The position numbers were made by a program, and so were the translations under genes. Under the pieces are notes generated by a model that saw nothing but the letters and a program-made list of their open reading frames with translations, was not told the DNA's origin and did not search any database. From NCBI GenBank assembly GCA_900708905.1, contig CAADRB010000018.1:2471243-2535242 (forward strand): 64,000 bases of DNA. The letters are read 5' to 3'. Shown here one piece after another: positions 40,201 through 53,516 of this stretch (position 1 is its first letter; each line of letters starts with the position of its first letter). The stretch comes from Hymenolepis diminuta (Eukaryota > Platyhelminthes > Cestoda > Cyclophyllidea > Hymenolepididae).

Positions 40201-43200
40201 TTGATAGCCCATGATTAAATATTTTGATTATGTTAAAACTCATCTCTCTATATGCTTATAAATGCTTTCACCCACTCAGATTTACTTTCTATCTTTAATT
40301 ATTAAAAACCCAATTGTGTCGAAACTGATGCAATTCATCAAGGAGAATGGGTTTTACTTTCACTATTATTATTAATGTTATTAATGCTATTATTAGTGTC
40401 CTTGTTTCATGGCCCATGTAAATTAGGGTTTACTTAAAACATGATAGTATGTAATTTGTAAACTTGTTATCTTACTTAGGTGAAACATTTATGATGATAT
40501 TTACAATTTACCTATCAATAATTTGAATACATACTTTTAACGTGACTAGGTAGTGTATATTTATTTTAGAGATCAACTAAAAATAACCCTATTAAGTTCA
40601 TTTAAAGATTAAACTTAGAGTACTTAATTCATTTTAAACTATAAAAGCATTCATTATGATTTATGTGGATTTAGAACGGCATAATCTAATTTATTTATCG
40701 AGTGTTGCAAACAATTATGATCCATATCACTCCTCTAATTTTAACGAGGCATACGTATAAAAGCAGTAAGGTGCAAACATCTAGTAAAAATATCAAGCCC
40801 TATATTTAATAAATCTAACGAATGAAAAAAAGATGCACAATCTACATTTATCTATGAAAAATTGATTATAAGGATTCAGAACGCAATTTCTGAAATATTT
40901 TAAAATAAATGTTTTGATATCCCTTCATTCTTCATTCAGTCGGTTAAAACAAACATTTAAAATTCATACAAGGGATTTAAAATTGGCATTTAGATGTAAA
41001 ATCGCTTAAAATGTGTGTCAGTAGTAGAGAACATTGAAATTGGAATTTTTGCTTCAGGTAAATTATTGCAGTTTGCTTTCTTTGCAGAACGTTGGTTAGA
41101 CCTTGTTCGTAACTGACGTATTTGATTATTTAAACATCTAAATTCCTTGCATTCGACCAGGGTTTAGTTTTAATGCAGGTGATTCATTTAATAAATTAAA
41201 GTTGGAAATAAGGAACAGAGGAAAAAATACAAGTGCCACTACCATTAATTTAGGCTTCCTCGACACTTTCTAAGATCACCATGGACTCAATTATAAAATC
41301 TGCTATTATTTACTTTGCGGGACCGTGTATGGCACTTTTTTGATATAATTAAGCATCCATTATTTATCATTGATCTTGCTCCCCACCAACTTTTAACGAT
41401 TAGTTCAAACTTTTCCACCCACCACTCATATTTACTTATGGTTCACCTCTATATAATGACATATGACACTACTTATTACGCTCGATGACAATAAATATCC
41501 AATGTGAAAGTAGAAGATCGGAGCGAGTGATACTCCTCTATGGTATGAATTAAACTTTAAGAAGTCAAACTAGTTGCTTAGTATTAGAAGAAACGATAAT
41601 TATTTTCCCCCGCTCCCAATATTTCTTCTATGAACAAAAATGTATTTTCTTACCTTATTTCCCCACCGATAAAAGACACTTGATAATTATTCGTATTTGT
41701 TTAAGCCGATACCGATTGAGAGTAAGTTTCGTTAATACACTCGTGTTGACCATAACGTGCCTTCTTATCTGCCGTGGGTTATTAGCTTCTGTGTTAAGTT
41801 GCTATATCACCGAGTTTTCTAGATTGTTGGCTATGCTAGATTACTACCCGAACTCCTAGTTGGTTACGTTATAGCACTTAGCATACTAATTTAATACGAT
41901 GGTTTTAAAGCTAATTGAAAGCAGTCATTATTTCAAAACCGGAGACTTACAAAATTCGTATGAATTTTGTGAGTAGTAATCAGAGGAGTTAAAACAATGA
42001 AAAGGATAAAATATCGATTAAAGTTTATGATGCAGCTGCACATCTACCGTTAAGCTACTTACTGATCTAACTCCTGCATATTGATCTGTATCTATTCCAC
42101 CTTGCAAATTTTATGTTTGACAGTTATGAGAATAATGTTTTTTCCTCTCCAGTAAAAATATTCAACTCTATCTTCTCCTTTATTGAATTTACTTGAAAGT
42201 TCATATGAAAAACGTATATTAGGTTTTCTTTATTCTGAATTGATTATTCATTAACCGGCCAATAAACGAATAATGGATAACTTGCGTATTACCGCCTTAA
42301 GTATTAAAGCAAACTACATTGCTCAGATTTCTATGTGTATCTTAAAAATACAAATATATAATTTGCATGCATATTCAGTTCAAGTAGAGAGAGTTAAAAT
42401 ATTGCAGTAGAACTAGTGCAATTAATGCAATGCTCAAAAATATGTAAAAATAAAACAAAAGAGCATTTTTGCGGCTATTTCAAAACAAATACTTGCTAGA
42501 GGTAAGATGAAGCATCAATTAAATGCTAAAGTATGAAAAAGTAGTGTTTGTACGAGTATTAGGTCAGAAGAAAAAATGTTTCAATTTTACAACTTGATAT
42601 TGAAATCCTCACTTTCATGCAATATTGTTGTAAACATTTTAATATCACGTGTTTCTATTACAGTTACATGTGTAATGATGATTAACGTTGACGTGCTGTT
42701 TAAATGAACTGGTTGCCGGGTTAATGCATGTCATTTCGTCGTCTTTGCCCAGTGTTTAAGTTTACTGATTAGTGTGTTGGATTAAGCTAAAATATTTATA
42801 AAGGGTGTTAATGGTTACTACCTATTAATATTTTATTCACATTTGACGGACGATATTCAAAAAGTTTTGTATTCATAAATACTAACATTGTGTTACGAAC
42901 AGTGAAGACTAAGATTAATTGCTGAAATTTCCATTTCATACCCTATAATTCCGTTTTAAAATTGTTTTTAATAATGGGGAAATAATTAATAGATTTGTTT
43001 TTGTTTAGTCTTAAATTATGAGTCTAAAATTAAATCCCTATTAATTTTTGCCAGTTCAGCAAGTAAATGAAAGCAAAATAGCATTTGTTTGCTGCGACTA
43101 AGCCGAAACCATTACATTCAGTAGTCGAAAAATATAATTACCATCTATGAATAACCATTTTGTTCCTTGCGTCCTTAGTCAGCAAATTATCTAGCAAAAA

Positions 43201-43700
43201 ATATTCATTATCTTGCACCAGTTAGCTGATTAACAGCATTTTAAATTAGGATAAAGAAAGTCAGTGACAGAGGTTTGACAATTATGGTTTGTAATCTACA
43301 ATAATCGAATGGCTTATTGCGTAACAATCAAATATCTGGCATCAGACATTCAAAAAGTCACAAAACGTTAGCCAATGTCAACACAGAGACCAGGCAACCA
43401 AAACGTTTATCTACTCTGCTACTTCTCGTATCCCTTCGATTTCCTCCATCTGATTCCTACGATTTTCCAAAGAGTAGTGTATTTACCTTGAACAGCACAA
43501 ATAAATTTGGACCAATTCACGGATCTTACCTACTTAAAGGGAGCAGGATTGCCTCCAAAGTGTTTCTCTAAATGATCCTTCGAATTACATGTTAATGTGA
43601 ATCGTTCTCCAGCAAAATTATATCAAATTCTGAATGCTTGCTTAAATGGGATGTAACCACTGCATTTTATTCCCTCCCCCTCCCTCTCCACGTGATGAAA
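37300..43700. other. Gene-poor AT-rich stretch
   Basis: More than 6 kb without an exon-like frame or recognisable repeat. Short open frames such as 38192-38467 and 39314-39544 are unsupported by splice sites or codon pattern. Confidence 0.5.
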
Positions 43701-43706
43701 TCGTGA

Positions 43707-43937
43707 CTACAGGGTATGGATTATCAATTTGTACTCGCCTCTGTTTCGTGAGGAATCGGCAAAGTTGTACCAATTGGCTCTCACATCGGTTTCAAAGACG
43801 TGCGGTGTAAATAATCTTTTCTCACATTCTGGTTTTTCTCTTGACCTTTGTTCCATTGGTGTTATACAATATAACTTAGTCTGCTCGCAGTTCTTGGCAT
43901 TCTCATTTGGGAACACCTGAACCCACCCATAAATCAT
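43707..43937 (-). other. Orphan ORF of 76 codons, coding-like composition
   Basis: ATG-started frame on the minus strand, about 40-45 percent GC against an AT-rich background, rich in charged residues and with three Cys (NCEQTKLYC ... PEC). Its last part reads ANWYNFADSSRNRGEYKL. An acceptor-like TTCAG precedes VFPNENAK, so it may be a terminal exon of an unseen gene. It has no recognised domain. The complementary strand is also open, which weakens the case. Confidence 0.3.
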
Positions 43938-46544
43938 CGGATTTCGCTCTCAATTTTCCAAATCAAGCTCAACAATGATAGGAACATAAAACTCTATCCA
44001 GATAGTAAATTTTTGCACAGACTTTATATTATATAATTTCATTAATGTGCTATTAATAAATTTGATACTTTCCCAAAAATTTACTATTTTATATCTTCTT
44101 CGCCTCTTTAACTCCCACTACTTTATCGAAAATAAATTTGAGTCATTGTTTTACGATAAACCTCATTAGGTAGCTTGAATTTTATCTTATCGTAGTTGAA
44201 GCAATAGCTAGTCTTAGGAATACTGACAATATCTCGAATTTACACTATTCGCTGCAGTCCAGGACTAAGAGTAAGACTGCCTGAATCGCTCTCGTACGGG
44301 AAATGAGAAGTTGTGAATTGACTTAATCCTCTTCTTACGCGACCCAGGAGATCCAGAGAATGGAAATAATTTATTTTTGTGGTCTATCCACTTCCTATTT
44401 ATAAAATGAAAAAGAAAGTACACTTTGGGAGTGTGTTAACGTTTTTGTCATATGCAGGAGAGCTGAGTTTAAATAAGAAAATAAGAAAACGCAACCGGTT
44501 GTCCGGTCTGTTTTGAGAGCAAAATTTAAAATTAAGGCGAAAAGGAAATTAATATATTGCGTACTCCATATAGAGGAAGAACTTATTTCAAAGGAATATT
44601 TACAGTATTGAATGACAGACAACCATGGAACTAAAATAAACTTCAGCTGTTAGTCAAATACGCAGATGAAGCCATTGCAGCAGAGGAACTTTATACAAAT
44701 CGTAGGCAAATAAAGAAAGAAACGAAATGGTTCAGAAATTATCATAATGCAGATTAATTAAACTAAAATCTAATAAAGTCGTTTGACGAATAAAGAAATA
44801 TTAATAAAATTTAAACATCAATCGTACATGCTACTTAATATAAATAAATAGCAAGCAATCTTAAAGATCGCCTCTGAAGAGAATGTCTTGAACAGAAAGA
44901 TTAAACGTGAGATTTTAGCCTGCCTGATGGCTATGAACATGCTGAAAAATAATGATAAAAAGAAAGAATCTGAAAATTTTTAAATTTCAGCCTTATTGTA
45001 TGTACCCTATAACTGAAAAGTGATCGTTTTAAAGTGTTCTACTGCGTGTAATAAAGTAATAGTGGGATATGTAAATTTGATTTAAAAATGAGAAAGCATA
45101 TTTGAGTGACATCTTCATAGTATCATTGGTAAAGTCAACAACTTTCCTGGAAACTGAGCTCCGCATTCATCACACAGATCATAAACAGGCTTTTCTGTAA
45201 AATCCCCAATACTTGAAAAGCATTTACCCTACAAAAGAGTGGTTGTATTTCATTATTCTACTAAAAATTTGTTATATGAGTGAACAAAAAGAGCTATTTT
45301 AGTGATATACTGATGTTTCTTGAAGTGAAATTAAAATGAATTATGACCAATGCCAATGAAAGCAATTGCATTTTAAATTAAAACTGTGAGAGAATGAAAA
45401 CTATATGAATTCTCAAAATAATATTTCTTTCAATGGTAATTAGAGGAATTGCTTTCAGTATTGCTTCCTAGTTGTCTATCATTCCACGCAGTAGGCACTT
45501 CACTTGTAACAGCTCTAGTAAAATCATCTCAAATATCCACCAAAATATCTTATAAAAAAGAGAAGACAAATGAAAGAATTCCAGAGAGTGAAACTGGGAT
45601 TAAAATTGAGCTGAATATCGGTAACACAAATATTCGAATTAATTCATACAAACATCACAAAAGCGTTTTTTGGTTAAAGGGAATAATAACGAAAATGAAA
45701 TAATATTCCATCGAAGGGAAATATCTGATAATTTTCTCCTTGAAATTATTAAATGGTATTACTCTTCTCCAGGCAGTAAATTGATAATGCAAGAACGTAG
45801 AGCTCCAATCAACGAGCGAAAAAAATGCATAAAAGGGGAACGTCCACAAGTGCAGTCAAAAAGTGTCCATAATATAGGGTTGGCATTAAATATAATTGTT
45901 TAAATTCAAAACTTGCAAATTTGCAAAGATATAAAGCTAGTTAACGGAAGAAAGAAACCTAGGCATATGAGACCATGCAGGTATTATTTAAACTACTAAC
46001 TATATTTGAAATTTCATGAGGTGAGGTCAGATAGATTAATTTCAAAATTTTCGACTAAATTCATTCTTAAATGTTCTGCTAGTTGAAGTATTAAAATACA
46101 ATTATTTGATTCATTATCAAATTCCATTGTGAATTTCGCACTGATTTCACATTGATTTATATATGATAATTAAATTTGTATCCAAAATCCTTACGCAGTT
46201 TAATTAGGCTAGAAGATTATGAAAATAGCAAATACCTGCAGCTAAACTCCGATAGATGGATAGATAGAGGCCTCATATGATCATCTAATTCAAATCAATT
46301 AGTGGTTACTGTATTATACCAAAATCAAAATTAGAACTGGCTCCATGAAAATGATGCTGTTTCATAAACACTGTGAAAAGACTAATCTTTAGATTTCGTT
46401 CTCCCATAGCCATATTGCGTATCGTGAATTCCTCTGGGAAATATTTCGGCCAAACTCTAACAAAGAAGGATTTTTAATTGAGCTAGAAAAATTCTCCCCA
46501 TTTTTCTTACCCTAACTCTTCTCCTCAATCAATACGTAGCGATG
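43938..46544. other. Intergenic, nothing supported
   Basis: AT-rich sequence. Overlapping frames at 45449-45903 begin with non-ATG codons and lack splice signals. Confidence 0.45.
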
Positions 46545-46645
46545 CAATAGTTAAAGTACTCGTCTAAGTGGTCAACGAGCACAGATTTGATGTCCATCTG
46601 CATACTTCCATTGAGCTGGATAGCCAAGTGCTCGGGTTATGTCTG
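46545..46645 (+). repeat. tRNA-derived SINE copy (degenerate)
   Basis: AGTTAAAGTACTCGTCTAAG and ACAGATTTGATGTCCATCTG correspond to the A-box and B-box regions. The body (CATTGAGCTGGATAGCCAAG) parallels CAATGAGTGGAATGGCCAAC in the copy at 58.7 kb. Open frames on either strand over this element are by-products. Confidence 0.55.
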
Positions 46646-49398
46646 ATTGTCAAAGGAGTGGTTGGATTCCAATTTGAGTGTTCAGAGTTAAAGTTGGCAT
46701 TCAACGCGCAGCCTACATTCAGATTCATGTTTTTAATTACCTCTGAAAAACGAAGTGATGAGCACATTTTTTTAAATCGGGGAGTTTTTGAATTTTGAGT
46801 AGACACTTTGAGGCCTTGAGATAAGTATACAGGGCAATCTCAAAAGTCGAGTCAGAATCAATTTATAACCACAAGAAGAGAAGTTCTGCGGCGTCAAAAA
46901 TTTTCATACTCTATGAGAAGTTAATCGGTTTACCAAAGAAAGTGTCGAAAAATCATAGCACACGTTACTGTATAGTACATTCTTTAATAATGTTCGTGTA
47001 ATTTAATGAAAATTCATAGGAGCCTGTAAGGCAATGCAAAGCTTTTTTATTAGAAGCTCATCCATTTGGGTGTATCTATTCAAAACCATGAAGAAATTTG
47101 TTACACTGGGAAAATATTGAGCTATAAGACAAGCTTCTATTCCTACATTCAACTATATGGTTTAATTATTCGGTACTTTTTGTTACATTTATAACGTTTG
47201 TGTAGATTATTTGTGTTGGTTTGGTAGCATTACCTATTCCTGAGAAATTCTATACATGTCCAACAAAAGATTCTCTGAAAATTAGCACATTATTAAAAGA
47301 CCGTATGATAAATGACAACTGAATGCTCTTGGAGAGACTTCTGTTAGAAATAACTCATATTGCAATTATTATGCTAATTAACTTAGTTATCCATTACAAT
47401 TATAGGGTGGGTTTCCAAATTTAATGGGAAAGCAAAAGATTACCTTAGCGTACATAGGAAATGCAATTCCATGTCATTCTTATTTCACTTCTACCTCATT
47501 ACTACGGAAGATCACGCAACCATAAGGTCTTTCGCCATTCATCGATTAATCTGTTGTCTGATCAGTCATTTCTGCCATATGTAAAGATTGGTTTAATTTT
47601 CCCCAACAAATGGCTATTGGGGCAAACCCAATACCATATGCATAAATAGAATTTTCTTTTTATCAGTAACTGTTAGATTACCAGATTATTCTTGCCCGGT
47701 AAAATATCTCTCTCTCTCCCCTCGGAGTCTAAGCAATTATAGCATCCCATATAACAGTGGACTTGACCAACACATTACGAAATCTCGGGTACCAATTATT
47801 ATAAAATCGTATCATCAGACGAAGCAATTTTTGTAGCTGCAAACTTTTCAACTAAAAGCTGTGACAACAAGGTGATGATTTGCTTATAATATTTCCAAAA
47901 TTATGAATGATGAATAAGTACCGGAACTATAACTGACGACCAACTCAGTGCAATTTTCACGATAATAATAATAGGCTAATATCTCTCCGAATCGAACAAA
48001 AATGGGCCATACCATTAATAATAAAAATCAACAAAAATTTGTCTGGTTCGTTTAGAAGAAGATTAAAGTAGCATTAATCCAGTCATTGAAGCTATTTTAT
48101 GAGTCTGACCATATTCGGTTAAATATCCTGTCATTCAACTAACAATTCTCCTAAGATTGACAAGAATAACCGTAAGAAAACCATGAATTAAGTAAGACTA
48201 CGTTTATATTTTACAACTGGAAATGAATGAGAGGGAAAATGAGGAAAAAAAGGAAGTTGAAATAGAAGAGAAGGGGAACTTTTCAGTACCGAGTGAGGGC
48301 AACCCGCGTTGTGGAAAGGGGCGAAATAAGATGCAGTAAGCTACTGGCAATTAGTTAAGAATTATGAGTGGGTGCACGCGTTGCAAAATATTTTTCACAA
48401 TTTAAAGCTAAAAAGTGACTACCTCAGAAATTTGGCAAATAAATACACATCAAACATCTCCTCTTGAATGACAAGCATTAAATTGATAGTTTCTTAGGCT
48501 CAATACTCACTGAAAGATATCGAAACCGCATGTATTGATATAAAAGCATGTTTAAGAGATAGCTTTTCTCATGTAGAGCATATGATTTTAATTTAACTGT
48601 GAAGAAGGTTGTGCGATAGTTGTGAATGAGGTTTAATATTCATTTGTACTATTGTTATCATTTACTTCAAAAGCCGATTTTTACTTGTTCAACATCAGAA
48701 GAAAGCGTACCGTCCAAACCAAAAAAGGCTTATTTGAGTGGCCAGTATGCCACTTCAATCTTCATAATTTCAGTAATAAGTTGCTGAATGAGTTCTAGCA
48801 GGAATTAGGAGTTGGGAAGAAGGCGTCTGTACAGTAACAACTAGTGTTAGTTATGAAACTATAATCATATCAAATGTATAAATAAAGGGAGGACAAAGAG
48901 AAGGTCTATCCAACCACATCTGCTGGGGTTATAGTTCAGCCAAAGCAGCAATGATTAAGAGAATTGGGTTGAATTAGTGAAGTGTGGGAATTAGTAACAC
49001 AACATCAGTTTACTCTGAGAAAGGTCAGTAGTTCGGAACAGCGCAGAAACCAAAGCTAATATATGTCATCAAATCAACTCAGCTCTTTTTAAATAAATTT
49101 TTTGAAAGATGATTTTCTTAGCTAAATTTTTACCATTCGATAGATTTACCTTAACAGTGGTATAATTTGTAATTTTTTCAAATATCGGCTACAAAATAAT
49201 CTTTGAATAAACAATACAAAATTTCCAAATTATTCAATTTTTTGCTCACATTTACCTTGAAATCTAAATCAAGGAGTCATTTCTTATATTTCATTAGAGG
49301 TTTGAATTTGTCTGCACGAACTTTCTTCATAAAATTCAACCTCTTGAACCTCTTTTCATATAAATTCAGGAATTCATCTACGCAGTACACAAAATACA
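46646..49398. other. Intergenic, nothing supported
   Basis: About 2.7 kb of AT-rich DNA before the first secreted-protein candidate. I see no exon-like frames with splice sites. Confidence 0.45.
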
Positions 49399-50095
49399 AT
49401 GCTTTCACATAATTTAGTGAATTTTCTTGTTACCCTCTCTTTTATTGGTCTTACATTAACTTCTTCAGATAGTGGTTCGGCAGTAGATATTCTCGATCAG
49501 TTTGATGGTAATATTTTCCACTTATATGCGTTAGTAACTCATTAATCTTTGATCTCTTTAGAAACCCGCATCTGTCTTGATGAAATTATTTTTTTTTCAC
49601 ACTTTTTTCATAAGTTGGATCAAATTTATTGGCAGAGTTTGAGAAAAATGATTATACAAGAAAGCAACACCAGTCGATTTTGGCGACCTGAACTCTCAAA
49701 AATGCGATTGTCTACAGAGTGCCAAAATTATCGAGAGCCTATAGCTCCAGGATAGTATGTTTGTAATGTCAACATGTTTGATCTCTACTTTGATCTCATT
49801 GATTTTTCCTTCCAGCCTATATCGTAAGGAGCTCTGACTTTATAATCAAAAATTGCATTCTAGAAATATCAGATATACAAACATGGCTCCAAGATGGGAA
49901 GTAGTGCATGTTAATTTTACTTTGGATATCCTCGGTAGAAATGTGATTAAAATGAGTGATCCTTATCAAACGGTACTGAAAAGTAATCTTTCAAGCGTGC
50001 CTGAAAAACTGCGTAGTGAGTTTAATCAAATCAATTATGCCGTTTTCGAGGGATTCGATACGTTTATAAGGGAAACTTTCTGCGTAATTAGATAA
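49399..50095 (+). CDS. Candidate secreted protein, 175 residues, orphan
   Basis: Model: exons 49399-49507, 49562-49754, 49832-49900, 49939-50095, total 528 nt with consistent phase; AATAAA lies 63 bp past the stop. Exon 1 encodes a signal peptide (MLSHNLVNFLVTLSFIGLTL, cleavage near 22-30). The mature part looks mostly helical with four Cys (about 41, 90, 109, 172), enough for two disulfides, and NTS and NLS sites for N-glycosylation. Intron 1 (GTAATA ... ctctttag) is firm. The exon 3 acceptor (gtaaggag) is weak: the stronger site at 49815 would bring an early stop after seven codons. The 38-nt third intron is short but matches the scale of other 5' introns here. No homologue or domain is recognised. 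By inference it is exported from the cell. Confidence 0.5.
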
Positions 50096-50157
50096 TAATT
50101 AGTTAATTCAAATGAGCTTTTTTAATTACTAAATCTATCTGTATATGAACTTATTTA

Positions 50158-50163
50158 AATAAA
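50158..50163 (+). terminator. Likely polyadenylation signal of the 49.4 kb gene
   Basis: AATAAA 63 bp after the stop at 50095. It supports the gene ending there rather than running on to the exon at 50615. Confidence 0.4.
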
Positions 50164-50614
50164 GGATATCTATTACAAAATGTTAAGATTGTCTGCTCAC
50201 CGTATCTTTTCCAGGGTAATTGTTTAATCAGCTAGTGAGTCAAATCTAATCAAAATCAGTAAATTTAATTCAAAATCAATTCAAGACTAGAATGATATGA
50301 TGACCAATAGTTGATAGTAAAGTTACTTAATAATATTTTGCAAAAGCAATGCTACAGAGATTGGGCAAGTTCTACCCAAATCAGGAAATAAGGCCAAGTA
50401 ATAAGAATTTTAACTTTTAATGAATATGGAAAGGGAAAAAATACAAATTATATTTAAACGAGGAGAATATTATTATAGCATAAAAAGAGTGATAGCAAGG
50501 TAACGTCAGATTTTTGTGTCATCTGGAGTGGTTTCGAAGTCATCAATCTTCTGATTTTTACGTGATATATATAATCCATTTCATCAAGATCTATAGTTTT
50601 AACTTTAAATTTAG

Positions 50615-50833
50615 GCTACCAAGCAATTGAATTCAGATGCTGATCACGCCATCTGTAAGTTTTTAGTCCATCTAAACAAAAAGGCTTTCAATGCAAAAAT
50701 GTACGTAGGAGATGAAATGCCAAAGTGGTGGATATCTGTCCTAAAAAAAACGTTTCGCATAGCTTTAATTGTAGGTAGAGTCTCTTTGTCCCCAAAAAGT
50801 TTATCCGTTGAGATTTTGAAAGCCCTCGGCTGA
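50615..50833 (+). CDS. Orphan exon resembling exon 2 of the 49.4 kb gene
   Basis: After acceptor taaatttag at 50614 a frame runs ATKQLNSDADHAICK ... PKWWISVLKKTF and stops at 50831-50833. A donor (GTAGAG) at 50775 offers an earlier exon end. The pattern D-x(2-3)-[AR]-I-C ... W-x-S-[LV]-[RL]-K parallels exon 2 of the upstream gene (ETRIC ... IYWQSLRKM), so I read it as part of a duplicated copy. No signal-peptide exon was found between 50096 and 50614. Alternatively it splices to the upstream gene from donor GTAATT at 50083, which is also in phase. Two later exon candidates lie at 50917 and 50938. Confidence 0.35.
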   Translation, partial: ATKQLNSDADHAICKFLVHLNKKAFNAKMYVGDEMPKWWISVLKKTFRIALIVGRVSLSPKSLSVEILKALG

Positions 50834-51109
50834 AGCCAAGCTTTTAAAATTGTGATAGATGTTAGCTTCAAGAGAGAAGTTTTACGTTCATTTGCAACTT
50901 CTTATTCCCCTCCAGGTCTAATTTGTCTAATTTGCAGGAGAAAACAAACTCGGTGTGGATGATAACACCTCTCTCGTTTTTCGAATTACAGTGCTGTTTG
51001 TTTGTGTATGGTAGGAAAATTGTTTCACTTGTATACTCTCGGTGCACTTTCATCTCCGATAATATCAGAACGGCTATGAAAGGCAGTCTTGATATAATTA
51101 AACATTAAT

Positions 51110-53441
51110 CTATCCCTACTCTAATAATCGATTTATTAGATGCTCTAGACTCTAAGGGAGGGGCTAGCTATAGCTTATTCAAATATTAAAGCAAATAGAA
51201 AATCTAAAAATGGCATCATTTAGTGATGTAAAATGCATTCATACTTGGTTACTGTCAAGTGAAATAATTTAGGATAGATCCGTGAGGAGATATTCTCATG
51301 AAAAGAAGATCAATCACCAAAAAGGGGCAATCAATCAGGGTTGCGAGCGTCAGCACTCAAAGACTATGTTACTGGAACAACAACTTTAAAATCAGTATAA
51401 GAATTAATGAAAAAGGCTATTTCGGAATTTAAATATGTGTTTTCAGATTGAACACATCAAAGTGATTCGAAAAATATTCGCTATCTAGAAGATCTCCAAT
51501 CCTAAAAGTGGAATCAAACATTTAAATAATAAAAAAGAATTTAATAAAAACGTATTTTCCATTCTTTCCTAATCTAATCTTCCTCATTACCCACTTCTGA
51601 AATTCCCAATCTATTTTAACAAAGATTTATAATTGTTTACAAATGAAAAGGCTCGGTTTTTTAGACAAATATTTTACAGCTAAAAGTGGTTGAAATTTTC
51701 AAATAATTTCATAATTTTCACATTCAATATTGCTGCTTTCTTATATCTTTAAGATTTATTTGTAAAAAAACATTTTATTAAATTTAAATAGGAAACGCAT
51801 ATGCAAATGTCGCTAGTTATGTCAAGAACAATGGAACAATTATACTTAAAACGAATCAAACTTGCTAACCCTAAAATCTAATCATGCGGATTTGGCCAAT
51901 TTGGGTGAATTTCTTCTGCAATCAGTCGAACTTGAACTAATTATTGAAATAATTAAATAATTAAAAGTGAATTTCGATTTCTATTTCAATCTCCCTGCAA
52001 TCACTCTTAAAAATGAGCTTTAAATGAACTGATTATTCCCTGATTATCTCAAAATGTAAAGGTTTTCGAGTCAAAGAAAGAGAAACTAAACTTACAATAT
52101 CGAAATCTCCATATTTCGATTTCCTTAACAGAAGTAATTTTGGAGGCTATGAATCTCTCAAACCGAACCTTAACCAGGATATGACCTTATTATTAAAAGA
52201 ATTACTATATTTGGGTTTATGCCTATTCTTTTTTATGTACAGGGAGTAATTTAATGATCTAATTCGTCGGCCCTAATCTTTTGAGCTTTCCAATTCCTTC
52301 CAATAGACGATTCGTTATTTATCTTTCTACGTATAAATATGGCGAAAGATAAAACGCAAAAAATAATTAATCGTTTGTGAATGTATACCGAAGATTTGGT
52401 TTCAGATAAAGGAAGGCATATAAAAGAGATGCAGATCAAATTTATATTTCCCAGATTAACAGATTCTATCTAAACTATCACTTTTCTAACTAATAATGAC
52501 CCTCAAGACAATGCTAAGGAAATTAAGTAGCATTTTTATAAGAAAGATTTAGTAGAAATATGGAAACGGCGAGAGGTAAAGGGTAAGTGAAACGGAAATT
52601 GGTAGTTGGGGTGAAGTTTCTTAGTCAAATTGTGAAATTATCTAATTTTTAAGATTAAAAAATCATTCAAGGAGCTGTAAGGATGAAATCTTCATGTTGT
52701 ACCAGCACTGCTATTTAACAACACCAAATTTAGAATAAAAATTTCGGATATATGACTGTTTTACAAGTGCGTAACAGCACGCTCTCCGATTTTGTATCTT
52801 AGTGTAGACCCAAATCTGGATCACTAAAAAGGTATTTTTATTTTACCTCGTAGAGTTTACTTTGAGTAACCAACTAAAATGAAAATTAAATCTGGCTGAC
52901 ATAAACATCCCCTCTATTTGTTCCATTGGTTAATTAGTTCTGAACACTGAAAAGTTAAGCTCATTTAAGAACTCTTGGTTGAGGTCCTCGAACTAGAACT
53001 CTAGAATGTTATATCATCACCCAATGAATTAATACTTTTTAGAAAAGAAGTTTACAACCATCTTAGTCCAAAACTTCTAAAATGCTAGGTTCCTAAAGTG
53101 CACTGAAACTTTAGCTTCAGAATATTGTGTCTGAGCTAAATATTAAATGAAAATTAGATTGCCTGATTTATCTAAAATTTAACTGAAGTCATGCTCTTTT
53201 GGTGACTTGCTTTTCACTGTCTGCGTGTATCCGATTCCACTCTTTACATCTCTTATTTAACTGTTCTCCTGTTTCGCATTATTAAAAATTGTTGCGTAAT
53301 AATGAATTATCTCACCATGCAGCCGTCCATCTTTTGGTATCATTATCGATTCAAAAGATCATGTCGGCATTGAAAAGTGTCCAAATTTTCCCTTTCTTAC
53401 CCGGAGTTTTAGTAAATTAATTTGTTTCCAAATTCCGGGAA
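51110..53441. other. Intergenic, nothing supported
   Basis: AT-rich DNA between the plus-strand pair and the minus-strand secreted gene. I see no splice-bounded frame or repeat. Confidence 0.45.
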
Positions 53442-53447
53442 TTTATT
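53442..53447 (-). terminator. Likely polyadenylation signal of the Cys-rich secreted gene
   Basis: AATAAA on the minus strand, about 70 bp beyond the stop at 53517-53519. Confidence 0.4.
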
Positions 53448-53516
53448 AGTAACTGCAAAGTTTTTAATTTTTTAGATTTTACCTTAGAACTATTGTCCAT
53501 TTGCATTTTGATCCTT

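Noticed and set aside
45449..45903. Two overlapping plus-strand frames
   Set aside because: Starts are TTG codons, the frames overlap each other, and no splice pattern or recognisable protein content is present.
46564..46806. Overlapping open frames on both strands, 76-80 codons
   Set aside because: The region contains a degenerate SINE; neither frame has a domain or splice sites.
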